In this document: positions 47,610 to 58,180 of the stretch, in pieces
Layout: each line of letters begins with the position of its first letter
Position numbering within the stretch: position 1 is the stretch's first letter
NCBI GenBank assembly: GCA_023101885.1
Contig: JALPQD010000233.1
Span: forward strand, 2,269,501-2,333,500
Source of the DNA: Typhlomys cinereus
Lineage: Eukaryota > Chordata > Mammalia > Rodentia > Platacanthomyidae
Reading direction: 5' to 3'
Length of the DNA stretch: 64,000 bases
Notes under the pieces: generated by a model
Database searches by the model: none
Told to the model about the DNA's origin: nothing
Seen by the model: the letters and a program-made list of their open reading frames with translations, nothing else
Position numbers and translations under genes: made by a program

Positions 47610-48056
47610 AAAGTTTCTTTTAAGTTTCAAGGCCCATTTTTTAATTGGCCCATTTGTTTCCTTGGTGTTTAGTTTTCTAAGTCCTTTGTACATTCTGGAT
47701 AATAGAGATCTATCAGATATGTGGTTAGTGAAGATTTTCTCCCATTCTGTGGGTTGCCTTTGTGCTTGAGTTACAAACTCTTTATCTGAACAGATGCTCT
47801 TTAATTTCACTAGATCCCATCTGTTGAGTGTTGGTTGTAGTGACTGTGCTATTGGATGTCCGTTTAGGAACTGTTGGCCTAGCCCAATCAGCTCCAGGGA
47901 ATTCTCTACCCTTTCAACTATGGTGTTTATAGTCTCTGGCCTTATATCAAGGTCCTTCATCCATTTGGAATTAATTCTTGTACATGGTGACAAGTACGGG
48001 TCCAGTTTTAATCTTCTCCATGTAGATATCCAGTTTTGCTGAAGCTGTTCATTTCT

Positions 48057-48256
48057 ATCTTTTAACTATGAGCTATCTTTAACTATGAGCTATAATTTCT
48101 CTTTGGCACCATTCAAAGAAAGGGCCAATTAGATGTACAAATAGTGTCAAAGTGGTACTTCAATTAAGAAATATGAGATTCCCAGGTTAATTAACAAGTA
48201 TCACAAATTACTTTAAATTCTTAAACCTATTTCGATGAAAAATATTTCATTTATGG
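48057..48256. other. Unique spacer with a short tandem echo
   Basis: TTTAACTATGAGCTAT occurs twice in tandem at 48061-48093. Nothing else. Confidence 0.6.
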
Positions 48257-48273
48257 CACTAAATCACTTTTTT

Positions 48274-48286
48274 GAAACTTTATTCC

Positions 48287-48333
<47 letters not shown>

Positions 48334-48540
48334 CAGAGGGCACTGTGTGTCCCTGTGGAGGATCAAGGGTGACTTCCTCCTTTTTGATTTGCTCTGGGAT
48401 TTCCCAGGCTCCACCCACCAGGACCTGCAATACAGACCACTGCCATTCCCATCCCGAAGTTTTTACATGGGACCTAGTATGGAACTTAGAATCTCCTGTT
48501 TGTGAGGCAGAGTCTTAACTCTTGAGCCATCTCTCCAGCC
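48274..48540 (-). repeat. Older B2-like SINE with (GT)21
   Basis: (TG)n at 48289-48331, TCAGAGGGCACTGTGTGTCCC, body and head GAGCCATCTCTCCAGCC. Target-site duplication CACTAAATCACTTTTTT at 48257-48273 and CACTAAATCACTTTTTA at 48541-48557. Confidence 0.92.
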
Positions 48541-48569
48541 CACTAAATCACTTTTTAAAAATATTACAT

Positions 48570-48790
48570 TGGGTGAATTTCCATGTATGTATATTAAATT
48601 TTCAAGTTATCTAAGATATGTTCATATGAAAACTCCCTTTCTTTTTTTACCTTATGCTGCACCTTCTTGCTTCTCTTCCTGCCTTTTACCATCCCAATAT
48701 CCTCTTGTTCTCCTCTTATAGTACCCTAATCTCAAATCAATGCTCCAATAAATAATATTCAAAACATAATTATCATGGAGTCATAGGAAT
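48570..48790 (-). mobile_element. Possible old L1 3' end
   Basis: TTCCATGTATGTATATTAAATTTTC then a pyrimidine-rich stretch (CCTTCTTGCTTCTCTTCCTGCC). Resembles the antisense old-L1 3' ends at 14848 and 57905. Confidence 0.35.
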
Positions 48791-49199
48791 GCTAAAAGGT
48801 ATGTTAGTATTAAAAGTTTAAACCAAAGAAAAAGTAATTTGTACCATTCAAATATTCATCAGGTAAAAGGGATTTTTCAAAGAAACATAAAACGAAGAGA
48901 TTATATACAAGCACTGTGGATAAAGTGATGTGAATGATCCAATACTTTCTTTTCCTTCTTGCCTGTTTTAAACCCATGTGACAACTTGTTTAGACCACAG
49001 GTAACCTGAGGCACATTACCAATGCATAGGCAATCCGAAAGAAACTTTACCTGAGGCTCCTAATAGAATCTTTTAAAGAAAATCCACATGAGTCAAAGTG
49101 ACTAAAGTCACCTTCTCTCCTGTCAGGGAAGAACTCCTGGTTAGAGCTAATGTCACTGGTTCAGACCAATATCAATACTACTGGAATAAATGTTTTTGC
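48791..49199. other. Unique sequence
   Basis: No feature recognised. Confidence 0.4.
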
Positions 49200-49600
49200 A
49201 GTTTCAGGTGCTAATGCACTAATGGAATCAATGACTTTATTAGATACTTTTTCCATTGCTCTGACAAAAATGTCTGATAAAGGGAAACATTCATATTTAT
49301 TAGCATTTTGAGAGGATACTCTCCATCTTGGTGGGGAAGGCATAAAGGGAGGCTCTTTGGACAGCTGGCTACATTGTGTCCACAATCAGGAAGAAGAGGG
49401 CCCTGAATATTTCTGCTCAACTTTCTTTCTACTTCGTATAAATGCAGCCTGTAACACATACCTATAGATTGGTATAGTACATGTTGAACTTAGGTCTTCC
49501 CACCTTATTTTGCTTAATCTAGAGGCTGTCTCATAGACATGTGCTGGGATGTGTTTTCATGGTGTTTCTAATCCCCATCGTGCTCATATGTTTAACCTCT
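49200..49600 (-). repeat. Rodent interspersed repeat, same type as 11677
   Basis: CCATTGCTCTGACAAAAATGTCTGATAAAGG, then GAGAGGATACTCTCCATCTTGGTGGGGAAGGCAT, GACAGCTGGCTACATTGTGTCC and CAATCAGGAAGAAGAGGGC. The 'gggaaggcat' and 'tgtgtccacaatcaggaag' blocks match the family at 11677 in the same orientation. Confidence 0.55.
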
Positions 49601-50129
49601 AGAGTTACCAAAATAAAAATAAAAATACTTATATCACTTCAATGGCATGCTAAGATCTTTATTACATCATTGAACTCATAGGAACAACCAATAAGTCCTG
49701 CTGAAACAATTGCTCTGTCCATCAGACAATGTCAGTCTTATTCTTCCTTACCACCATTGTATATGATTCAGCCAAGTGAAGAAATGTAATAACGAACTTT
49801 TTAAGTTATATGCAGTACAAAAATTATTGAAAGATATATAATTACATAATGCGAAAATACTATTTGAGATAAAATTTTTAATTTTAATAAAAAATAAAAT
49901 AAATTGATAAATGTGTGAACTACTAATTACAGAAAATGTGTCCTCTACAAAGAAAGACTGAAAAACTTTCATCTGAGTATTTCCACATCCTACCTAGAAG
50001 TCAAACAAATTTCACCATCCCTCTTCCTTCTAGTTGTTCTTGGTAAATGGTGACTCTTAAAATGGTCCCTTTACTTAGTTTATAAAAAGGATTTTATCTA
50101 AAGAGGAAAGAGCTATGAACTGAGGCTGA
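49601..50129. other. Unique AT-rich spacer
   Basis: No feature recognised. Confidence 0.4.
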
Positions 50130-50575
50130 GTATATCAAATATAGCCAAGGAGGATTACACATGCATACTATTTATATACAATGAATCAATTTGATAACTG
50201 AGAATTGAGGCACACCTATGAAGAATTATTTAGTCAGGCAAGCCCTAAACAAGCTTATGTAAGACTATGTAATAGATATAGGAAGACCCAGTACATAGGG
50301 GTTGGGACCATTCTCCAGACAGATGGATAAGATTGAGAGATCTGGTCTGGTACTTTAGCAGACTGGCAAGCTATGAAATATGCACATCTCCCAACTTTTC
50401 CTGTGGATATGATATGGCCAGTTCTCTCAGCTCTTGAAGTTAGTATGAACGCTCCTGCCATGCTGATGAAGTATAAGTGAGAATTGTATACTGCAATAAA
50501 CCCGGTGGTCCCCTAAATTGTTGGTCTTGTATTTGTTCAGCAGCTATAAAATGAAACTAATACTACCTGCTTCCT
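50130..50575 (+). repeat. Rodent interspersed repeat (LTR-like 3' end)
   Basis: The right end reads GCAATAAACCCGGTGGTCCCC ... GTATTTGTTCAGCAGCTATAAAATGAAACTAATACTACC, with an AATAAA signal about 70 bp before the (A)ACTAATAC end. This matches the 3' end of the repeat family at 11677, here in sense orientation. Confidence 0.5.
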
Positions 50576-51319
50576 GTGTTGAAACATCAAGAAGTTAGGA
50601 CTGAACTTTGGGTAAAGAGAATCCTTCAGCCTCCTATTTCACCTGATAATCCTATCATAATTAAGCAGATGCTGTAAACTTCAAGCTGGGAATTTATTTT
50701 TGATGTGAATCTAAGTTAAAAAAAAAGGAAAAGAGATCTATTTGCCATTGTCCTGAAAGTCTAGAGAACAAATTTCTACAAATATGTGCAAGGCTGAAAT
50801 ATACTTTACTTATATACTTTGCTCCTCTCCAGGTGAGAGGTGGATCAGATTAAGAACACGTGGAATGGATGGCAGTGTCTACATTCTCTTCACTAAACTA
50901 CATAAGCATGTAAACTGCCTCTTAAGGATAAAATTTTATGGGATCCATGTTGCAGGAAGGGGCATGGTCTCATTGTTCTGATCACTGCCACCTCTTGATT
51001 ACTCTCTGTAAAAGAGGGAAGTAACTACCACAGACAGTCCCACACTGTCGGTACACAGAAAACTTTCCAACTATCATTTCTTCCCAATTAGTCTAAGATG
51101 CTAATTTAAAGACCTGCTACAATGAGTTGACAACTTAGAAGTATGCTTCAGAGATGTTTACTCCATGATATTAAATAGCTATTGGTTCTATAGTACCATT
51201 CCAGTGAATTACAGGAAATGGTAATGCTGAAGAAAAAAACCTAACGTTAAACAAAGTCTGCATTATAGTTCATGCATGCCATTTTAAGATTAGTAGATAG
51301 ATTGCAACAAATCTGAGTT
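50576..51319. other. Unique sequence
   Basis: No feature recognised. Confidence 0.4.
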
Positions 51320-51420
51320 CAGTTTAGGCAACACAATAAGTTCAAGATTAGCCTTGGTTAAAGAGCAACAACTGTCTTAAAAATAATGGATATATACACA
51401 CACACACACATATATATAAT
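51320..51420 (+). repeat. B1 3' remnant plus (CA)n(TA)n
   Basis: AAGTTCAAGATTAGCCTTGGTTAAAGAGCAACAACTGTCTTAAAAAT corresponds to the second half of B1 ('agttcgaggccagcctgg ... ctgtctcaaaa'). A CACACACACATATATATA run follows. Confidence 0.6.
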
Positions 51421-52239
51421 GCATACATGTGCTTTTCAGACAAGCATAGACTCAAAAAAGACAGCAAATATTTCAGTCTGCTGATAACATTCCACAGAGT
51501 TTTACTGAAATTCATGCAAATCCAAAACAAAATCTTTATGCAAAATGTGTTTTTTAAATCTTTTTGCAAAATCTTTTACAATATCAACATTTTCAGATAT
51601 TAAGACTCGATCTGTGGTTCAGTTTTCTCTATGTCCCCTTTTGTGAGGTCATGTTCTTGAGTACATCAGACTTCCCTGGGTCCTGGTATGAGCCATGTCT
51701 CTTCAACATGCAAGCGCTGAGTAACTCTTCAGAGCTATAAAATAGATATCAGGATGTTACATGTTAAACTTTAAAATTAAGACAGATAAAACATGTTGAG
51801 CTCTTAGGTATTAACATAGAACAGAGTAAATGTTCAATAGACTGTAACTATTACTGTAATTTCCAAAGTATGTCAAAAATGATCATTTTTCTTTCTTGCC
51901 ATTTTCAACCCAGTTTCATCCAAAAGTGTAATTATAGAAAATGTAGATACTTTGGTACCTGGGGTCTTGGTTCTGCCTCATTAATTCTATTCCCTATGAA
52001 ATTCCATTGAACAAGGCTTATACAGCTCTTCCACAACAGTTTGTGGGTTTTCCCTCCCTGCCTTTGATTTAGCCGATGAATCACTTTCTAATACTCAGCA
52101 TGATAATGGTCTGAATTGAACATACTTCGAAAAGATAAATGAGGGGTAACTATGATAGGGGGAGATAGAAAGTGAATATCAGGAAGAAAGAAAGGACTAT
52201 AATCCCTCATCAAGACCCATCATGTTGTTACACATGGTT
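51421..52239. other. Unique sequence
   Basis: No feature recognised. Confidence 0.4.
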
Positions 52240-52545
52240 ACTAAATTTATTGTCCTAGATAACCATTGCTTTGGCTGTAGTGTTTCAAAATCATCATTGC
52301 TACTGGGAGGTAGTAGACTATTTGAAAGATGGTCTTAGTATACTTACTTAGGTCATTAGGTGCATGCATTGAAGAAGAACATGGGAATCAAGTCTTTTCT
52401 TTTTTGATATGGTTTCCAACCACGAGGCACATGCTATGGTGATCACCTCTGTGATGTCCTCTCTGGTGACAGTTTCAAAGCAGCAGGGCCAAATCACCCT
52501 GGGCTGACATGTCTGAAACTCTGAACTGAAATAACTATTTATTAT
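52240..52545 (+). repeat. Ancient interspersed repeat, LTR-like
   Basis: Ordered blocks GGGAGGTAGTAGACTATTTG, TTAGGTCATTAGGTGCATGC, CAACCACGAGGCACATGC, AGCAGCAGGGCCAAATCACC and CTGAAACTCTGAACTGAAATAA are decayed forms of a widespread mammalian repeat ('gaggtggtgg ... ttaggtcattgggggcatgcc ... aacagggccaa ... ctgaaactgtgagc'). I cannot name it reliably. Confidence 0.5.
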
Positions 52546-52561
52546 TTATTTATTTGTTTGT

Positions 52562-52592
<31 letters not shown>
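52536..52592. repeat. (TTTA)n microsatellite
   Basis: Pure TTTA units from about 52561, with TTTG interruptions to the left. Confidence 0.92.
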
Positions 52593-53110
52593 CAAGCAGA
52601 CTGGGTTTATGGCTCCCCACCCTCTTATATCCTTTCTAACACTTCCTTATACCTTTCTCCTGCCCTCCCCTCTCTTCATTCATCTTGCTCTGTTTTGATA
52701 AGGGAGTCAGATTCCTAATAAACTTTAAGTGACTCTTCAGTGGGTAAAGTCATAGGTGTGAAGGTTCCTCTTCCCTTTCCCAGAACCTGCCCCTGAGACA
52801 CTCTCTTAGAGCAATTCTTTCTTTAAGATCCTACTTAGTCCTTGGGAAAATGTTGATAAATTGACTATTGCATAGATCTGGTGGTAGAAGTTCCCATCAC
52901 AGTAACCTTCTGAGTATATCAGTCCTATCTTGGCTGATCAATGGAAGAACAGTGAGGCAGAAAAGTACATCAGGCCAGAGTACAGAGTATCAGTCCAGTG
53001 AATCTGGAATTCTCAACCTTAATCAGCCCATCCAAATCATATCCCATACTAAGGCTTAGGTTCCCTCTTATAAGAGGGGACATTATAAGACATTAAAGGT
53101 GGGATGAGAT
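52593..53110 (-). mobile_element. Possible old L1 3' end
   Basis: The T-rich array is followed by a pyrimidine-rich tract (ACCTTTCTCCTGCCCTCCCCTCTCTTC) in the order expected for an antisense rodent L1 3' end. No coding part recognised. The 52868-53059 frame is not supported. Confidence 0.35.
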
Positions 53111-53369
53111 ACTCCTGAAATAATCTTTCTTTTTTCTGTTCATAAAGTTCATTTTCTCCAGTATTTTTTTATTATGATAGATTTCTGGAAAGCATAGCGC
53201 CTAAAGCATGCATGCCTTGCAAATGGCCTGCAGTCTAACCCTGTGAGAGTAAAGAAATGTCTAGCTCATTTGAACTGGGCTAGAGCTTCACTCTCAATGT
53301 ATTATCTGTATACTATTGCTTCTAAGTCTTTGATCTCTTGGATCTGCTCACAAAATGTTATGGGTATTC

Positions 53370-53850
53370 TCTGGGGTCTTTATGTGTCCAGGTTCTTGCG
53401 TTCAGGATTAGAAGATTGAAACCAGAACACATGTAGAGAATTAAGGCAGAGTTTATTAGAGGAGAGAAAGAATGCACCTCACAGACATGAATTCATAAGA
53501 GACAAAAGAGCCCTGGAGAACTCATGGACTCCAGGCATGAAATCCAAGAAGGACATAGAAGATGAAAGACATGGAGTTGCATTAGAGGCAAGAGAGCCAA
53601 AAATGGTTGCCAGGGTCAGGATTGTTTATAAGCCTAGGCAGACCCAACCAAGGACAAGTAGCTTTTCTTCATTGGTTAGCTGCAGTTTCTGCAAATCTGA
53701 TTGGAGCTTTTGATTTTCCATGCCTCATAGATCTGTTCATAATGGAGCTCAATCCAGCTGAGCTTGTGTGATCTCCTGGTAGGGCTTATCTACAATGGAG
53801 AGTTAATCTTCATCAAATGTTCATAAATTGAACATTTGGCCAAGGTGGCA
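53370..53850 (-). mobile_element. Candidate solo LTR (endogenous retrovirus-like)
   Basis: Read on the minus strand it has LTR grammar: a TATA-like TTATAAAC near 53630, an AATAAA signal at 53452-53457 in the context CTAATAAACTCTGCC, and a downstream segment ending near GGACACATAAAGACC. No internal viral genes accompany it. Ends not defined. Confidence 0.45.
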
Positions 53851-54319
53851 ACTTTTTTTCTCTGTGAAGATTTAAAGTCAGTCCCTCCAGATTAATAGGT
53901 TGTGTTCCTTCAGTGTATTCCCAGGCCCTGGGAATGACTTTCTAAGACATTCAAAGAACTTCAGAGACCCTCCCAGCATGGCTGCTCTAAAACTGCCTAA
54001 CTGTTATCAATTTATTCAGGGTTCTATTTGAATATGGGTCCATTTGTGCATCTGTTGGAGCATCTTTCTAGTACTAAGGGTCAAAGACATGATCAGGGAA
54101 CTTATCATATAAGTGGATAGAAAGACAACTAAACAAAGTAATAGAGATTATTAACAGTTTGAGAGGATGCCCTTTGTCTTGGTAGGAATCAGTGAGATCA
54201 TGAACAAGCTGATTTGCCCAATCTACCAAACATCTCGATCTTATACACCCAAGAATAATCTCCAATCTCAACTCTTCCAGTCATTCTGTAACTTTTCCTG
54301 GATAGATGATAATAAAGAT
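53851..54319. other. Unassigned sequence between LTR-like pieces
   Basis: No gag, pol or env-like frame seen. Confidence 0.35.
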
Positions 54320-54790
54320 CTATTAACTCCAGACGGGATGTGATCAAACAGCAAAAATGATTTCACTCATCTAGCTTGGTGAAACAATAAGTTTATTAGG
54401 GTTACCTACAGAATCATGGCTGTGAGGCTATTTGTAGGAGCATATGTAGCTGAAAGACAGCTGCATCATTGGAAAGCCCAGCATGGGGTGATGATTCACA
54501 GAAATAGCATCCTGAGCTCCCTGCACATATAGGTGGTTCCATCTGAGAGTTTCCTATACCTCAAGCTTGTTTTTACTCTTCAGAAGCCATGTGAATCTTG
54601 TAGCTTTCTGAGCTTCCTGAGTCATATGAGCTTCTTGGACCTCTGGAGCTTTCTTCTTCATCCACTGAGCAATATTTCAATTGGGAGAAATAGCTGCATA
54701 ACACATTTCTTCAGGCAAAATGTCTGCTCTCCCTTTACCAATCTAGAAAACAAAACAGAGCCAGACTTAGGGTTATACTTTTGCTAAGCA
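54320..54790 (-). mobile_element. Candidate rodent LTR
   Basis: AGCTTGGTGAAACAATAAGTTTATTAGGGTTACCTACAGAATCATGGC, then GAAAGACAGCTGCATCATTGGAAAGCCCAGCATGGGGTGA and CTTCCTGAGTCATATGAGCTTC. This closely resembles a rodent ERV LTR type read antisense (AATAAA at about 54392 on the minus strand). Family name not certain. The 84-codon plus-strand frame here is a by-product. Confidence 0.55.
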
Positions 54791-56375
54791 TGGACTATCT
54801 CATAAAAAAAGTGGTCAGAGTTCTAACCTAAATTACAATAATGAAAGTAATGCTATACTTCAGCTAAATAGTTAGAACTGCTCCCTTCCTGAAATAAAAT
54901 TAGGACTGTTATTTGTTGCCTCCAACAGAGGTTTTATCTTTCATTGGCAAGTGAGAAGCTGAATTCAATTTTGACTTCATACTTCGATTCAGTGTCATTG
55001 GATCTAAATTTTCAAGTCTTGAATCATCCACTGTTTGTTCAGAGTTACATCATTCTATAGACCAGGCCTGGACAACCTATGACTGTTTTTTTTTTTTTTT
55101 CTAGCTTTGAGAAAAGAAGCTGCAGGTGATGAGAAAGTAAAGCGGGTAGGATAGTGAAGTGCTTAATCAGTGGCCGAGCAATCAATAAACACAAATAGGT
55201 CAAATCAGTAGAAGTGAATTCAATTGACCTTATATCTTTAGAGAAAAGCCTAAGGACAGAGAGAAAGACAGCAAGTTAGGGTTGGCTGGGTTTGTACCAG
55301 CAGAGAAAGCCTGAGAGTTAAGGAGTTTTAGATTACAGCTCAGAAAGTCTTGTTAGAGGTATGCACATGCCTGATATGGAAAGGCTTGAGACAGAGAGAA
55401 GAGCAAAGCAGAACAATTGTTCATGCTGAGATTCTCCCTTGTGTTCTTTCATCTTTCACTCTTTCTCTATTCATTCATGTTCCTATTGTGTTCCTAAAAC
55501 AGAGTCTCTTTTACTGCTCATCACCACTGAACTTCATTCCTCCTTTCTCAATATGACTTCTTAGTCTGTGTTGAACGCATATCAAAATTTCTCACTCTTG
55601 TTCTGAAAGCACACTACTGCTTCCTACTTGCCCATCTTCTAAGTAAAAGGACAAAGCATCCTGATCTGTCAACTGTCATAGTCAAGGAATTTCACAATGA
55701 AATAATGTTCTTTAAAATAATGTATCTCTAATTGAAAAATCACATCTAGTATAGCTCTTGGGATTATTGATCTCCTGCTTGCAAGACCCTATAGCAATTT
55801 GCACTTGGGGAAATACGTTTCTTCAACACTCATCACAAACTGTTCAGTGTAAATTGTGTTCTACTTTTAGGTCACTTTCTCCTAGGGACAAAATATCTTT
55901 GTTGAGAATGAGACCCATAGCTAGGGTCCAGCATCTGTGAATGCAGAAGTCAGCATCTCCAAAAGTGGTAGAGGATCTCCGAAAGACAGAACAGCAGATA
56001 GAATTTCACCTATTGATGTACACACCCACTCCTCCCCTCCTGCATGTGGTGCGCACAATCTCAGCTTCTTTCTGCCTTTGAGAGACACTGTCAAGATTTG
56101 CCATGAAGCGATTATTCTTTCTCCCTGCAAACTTGCTAAAAGTTGAGACAGCAGAGAACATTGACATATAGAAGAAAAAATAAATGCTTTGAGAATAAAA
56201 CATGAGTAACAATTAAGTTATTCTATCACACAATTTATCAAGCAATTATTTTTCCAGAAAAATCACCAGAACAAATTTTCCTAAATTTCCAATAACCTGT
56301 TACATGGGGTTCCTTCCAGCTGATGTGCTATTCCACATTTGCAATTACATGAGCAACATCATGACATTTGCAAAG
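54791..56375. other. Unique sequence
   Basis: T17 run near 55083. No repeat body or gene recognised. Overlapping frames at 55921-56212 on both strands show no domain. Confidence 0.4.
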
Positions 56376-56379
56376 GAGT

Positions 56380-56740
56380 CCCCACTTTCTGAAACATCCT
56401 CTGTGTGCAACCAATTTATTCCTTCCTCCTGCATCTTTCAGCAGTCATGATGATTTTTATTAGTTGTCTTATTGCTTTGCCTTTTCCAGAAAGCCATGAA
56501 TTTGGAATCGTGCAGAATTTTGCTTTTTCAAATTGAATTCCTTTAGTAAATAGTATGTATTTAATTAACCCCATATCTTCTTATGAATAATTGCTTATTT
56601 CTTCTCAGTAATATGTACTGTTACATTGTCTAGAGAAAATATCACAATTTATTCATTCACCTATGAAAGGACATCATGATAGTTTCTCAGCCTTGATAAT
56701 CAAGAATAAAGCTTCTGTGAATATCCATATGATGGGAATA
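56380..56740 (-). mobile_element. Ancient L1 ORF2 3' remnant
   Basis: TTATTCATTCACCTATGAAAGGACATCATGATAGTTTC and GATAATCAAGAATAAAGCTTCTGTGAATATCC are antisense to the classic L1 segment 'agctttattcataattg ... gtccatcaataggtgaatgaataaa'. Confidence 0.65.
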
Positions 56741-56848
56741 AATTTTCAAATCCTTTGGGCAATTGTGAAGGATTTTGAGTGCTGAATTGTATGATAAAGG
56801 TAATTTCAATCTTGTAAAGATTTGCCAAACTGCCCCCTGGTTTTCATC

Positions 56849-57297
56849 TCAAAAGGCCCGGATATAAGTCCACGTTAGATATGTGTTACCATTCTTGAAG
56901 GGATTTGGTCTTTCAGGTGAAAGACATTTTCCTACCATCCCTTTCGTACTGATTTCTTCTGTTTCATGTGTGCAGATTACTTCCTGTCTAGTGTTTAGGC
57001 TTTCCCTAGGTTCCATCCATATCTTTCTGAGAATTCTTACCAATAATCCTGGTTTCCACTAATATTGTCTTGATCTGCAGTTAATTGTCCAAGCTTGGTT
57101 GCAAAACTAATATCATTAACTTCTTGGTTGCTTTCACAGTCACTCCCAAGTCTATGTACCAGTATGACTGACTCTCTAACTTTCCTACTTAATGAGCATA
57201 CATTATGCTCCTCACCTAAGCCCAGATGTGCATCTTCTATGGCAAAGTCAAATTCTAGCATACGAATTTGTACCATGTATAAATTTCCAGCCAACAT
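56849..57297 (-). other. Coding-like open segment, unidentified
   Basis: Two adjoining minus-strand frames (57297-57037 and, one base shifted, 57043-56849) give 86 and 64 codons of mixed composition without low complexity. The first ends at TATTGGTAAG, which is also a donor-like site. It adjoins the ancient L1 remnant. No family is recognised: old retrocopy, repeat interior or chance are all possible. Confidence 0.25.
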
Positions 57298-57904
57298 GTT
57301 AAATGATTAAAGTATGTAAAAGTAACTAAGAAATTAAAGGTTCATATGAAATGGGCAAAATGTATAGGACATATTAAGTAAAAGTATGTAGAGTGTAAAT
57401 CATAATGTAAGTTGTTGGCAAGTACATTGTGCATGTGTGATGAAACCGAGACTAATAAAAAAATAAAAACCACAAAATACTCAGGGTCCTTTGTGCAGCT
57501 GGGATTAAAAAGAACAAAAGGTGCTAAATAGTCAAGATATTCTAAACACACTACTGACAAAACTCATCCTGGTTACAGTGATCTTAAACCAAGAAACACA
57601 ACAAAATCCACAGATGTTATCAAATTTACTGGTAAAATATAACCCACACATTCTTTTCTGTCAATTATGTTGATAGAGGAAATATGTGGTAGAAGCCTAA
57701 GGCACCTTCTATCTGTGGGTTTGCCACCCAGAAAGGAGAGAATATAAACATTCACATATCCCCAAGATTCAAATGTGTGGTCCTTTTGCTCCACTTTCTC
57801 CTTCTACTTGGTGTACTAGCAGTTCACGTCCCTTATACTTCTTTCTATGTGGCTTAATAGAGACTCATTATAGTTACAATTCAGATGTTTTCATTTCTTC
57901 TGTG
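57298..57904. other. Unique AT-rich spacer
   Basis: No feature recognised. Confidence 0.4.
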
Positions 57905-58180
57905 AGGTGTTTTTAATTTTATTCCTTTAATACTTCATACATGAATACAGTGTATTTATATGTTCATATCTTAATCCTCAGTTCTTCCTCCTTCCAACCA
58001 TTTTTCTTCCCTACCTTCTTCTTCCTGCTTTCCTGTCTTTTTGCATGTGAACTTTTCTATTCCACAGTCTCTTATGCAACTCACCTGTTCTGTCTTTATG
58101 AGATACTGTGACATCAAATGTTTTCTCTCATGACATCATGCTTCCTAGTACTTTAGAGACACCTCATTACCACTTACAAT
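57905..58180 (-). mobile_element. Old rodent L1 3' end (Lx-like)
   Basis: TTTTAATTTTATTCCTTTAATACTTCATACATGAATACAGTGTATTTATATG, then CTTCCTCCTTCCAACC and CCCTACCTTCTTCTTCC. Same antisense layout as 14848. Confidence 0.55.

Larger units (their letters stand above)
45382..48040 (-). mobile_element. 5'-truncated L1 with two nested SINEs
   Basis: T-run (poly(A) on the minus strand), 3'UTR with C-rich tract (45428-45530), then ORF2 C-terminal coding sequence cut off at 48040. Target-site duplication GAAGCTGTCCATTTCT (45366-45381) and GAAGCTGTTCATTTCT (48041-48056), 15 of 16 identical. Interrupted by SINEs at 46744-47060 (minus) and 47338-47609 (plus). Confidence 0.96.
46420..48040 (-). pseudogene. 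L1 ORF2 C-terminal fragment, split by SINEs
   Basis: Minus-strand segments PYDPAIPLLGITPHTAEVHL ... MFIAALFAIAKSWNQSKC ... WYIYTMEYYSAIKND (46480-46722), [20 protein letters not shown] (47130-47230, the conserved C-terminal Cys/His segment), and INSKWMKDLDIRPETINTI through NGPIKKW (47620-47993). Only the 3' third of ORF2 was ever inserted here, and the SINEs now break it. Confidence 0.9.

Noticed and set aside
47406..47993. 195-codon frame joining L1 ORF2 sequence to a Cys/Val-rich tail
   Set aside because: A chimera created by a SINE inserted in dead L1. There is no start context, and the tail is SINE (GT)n.
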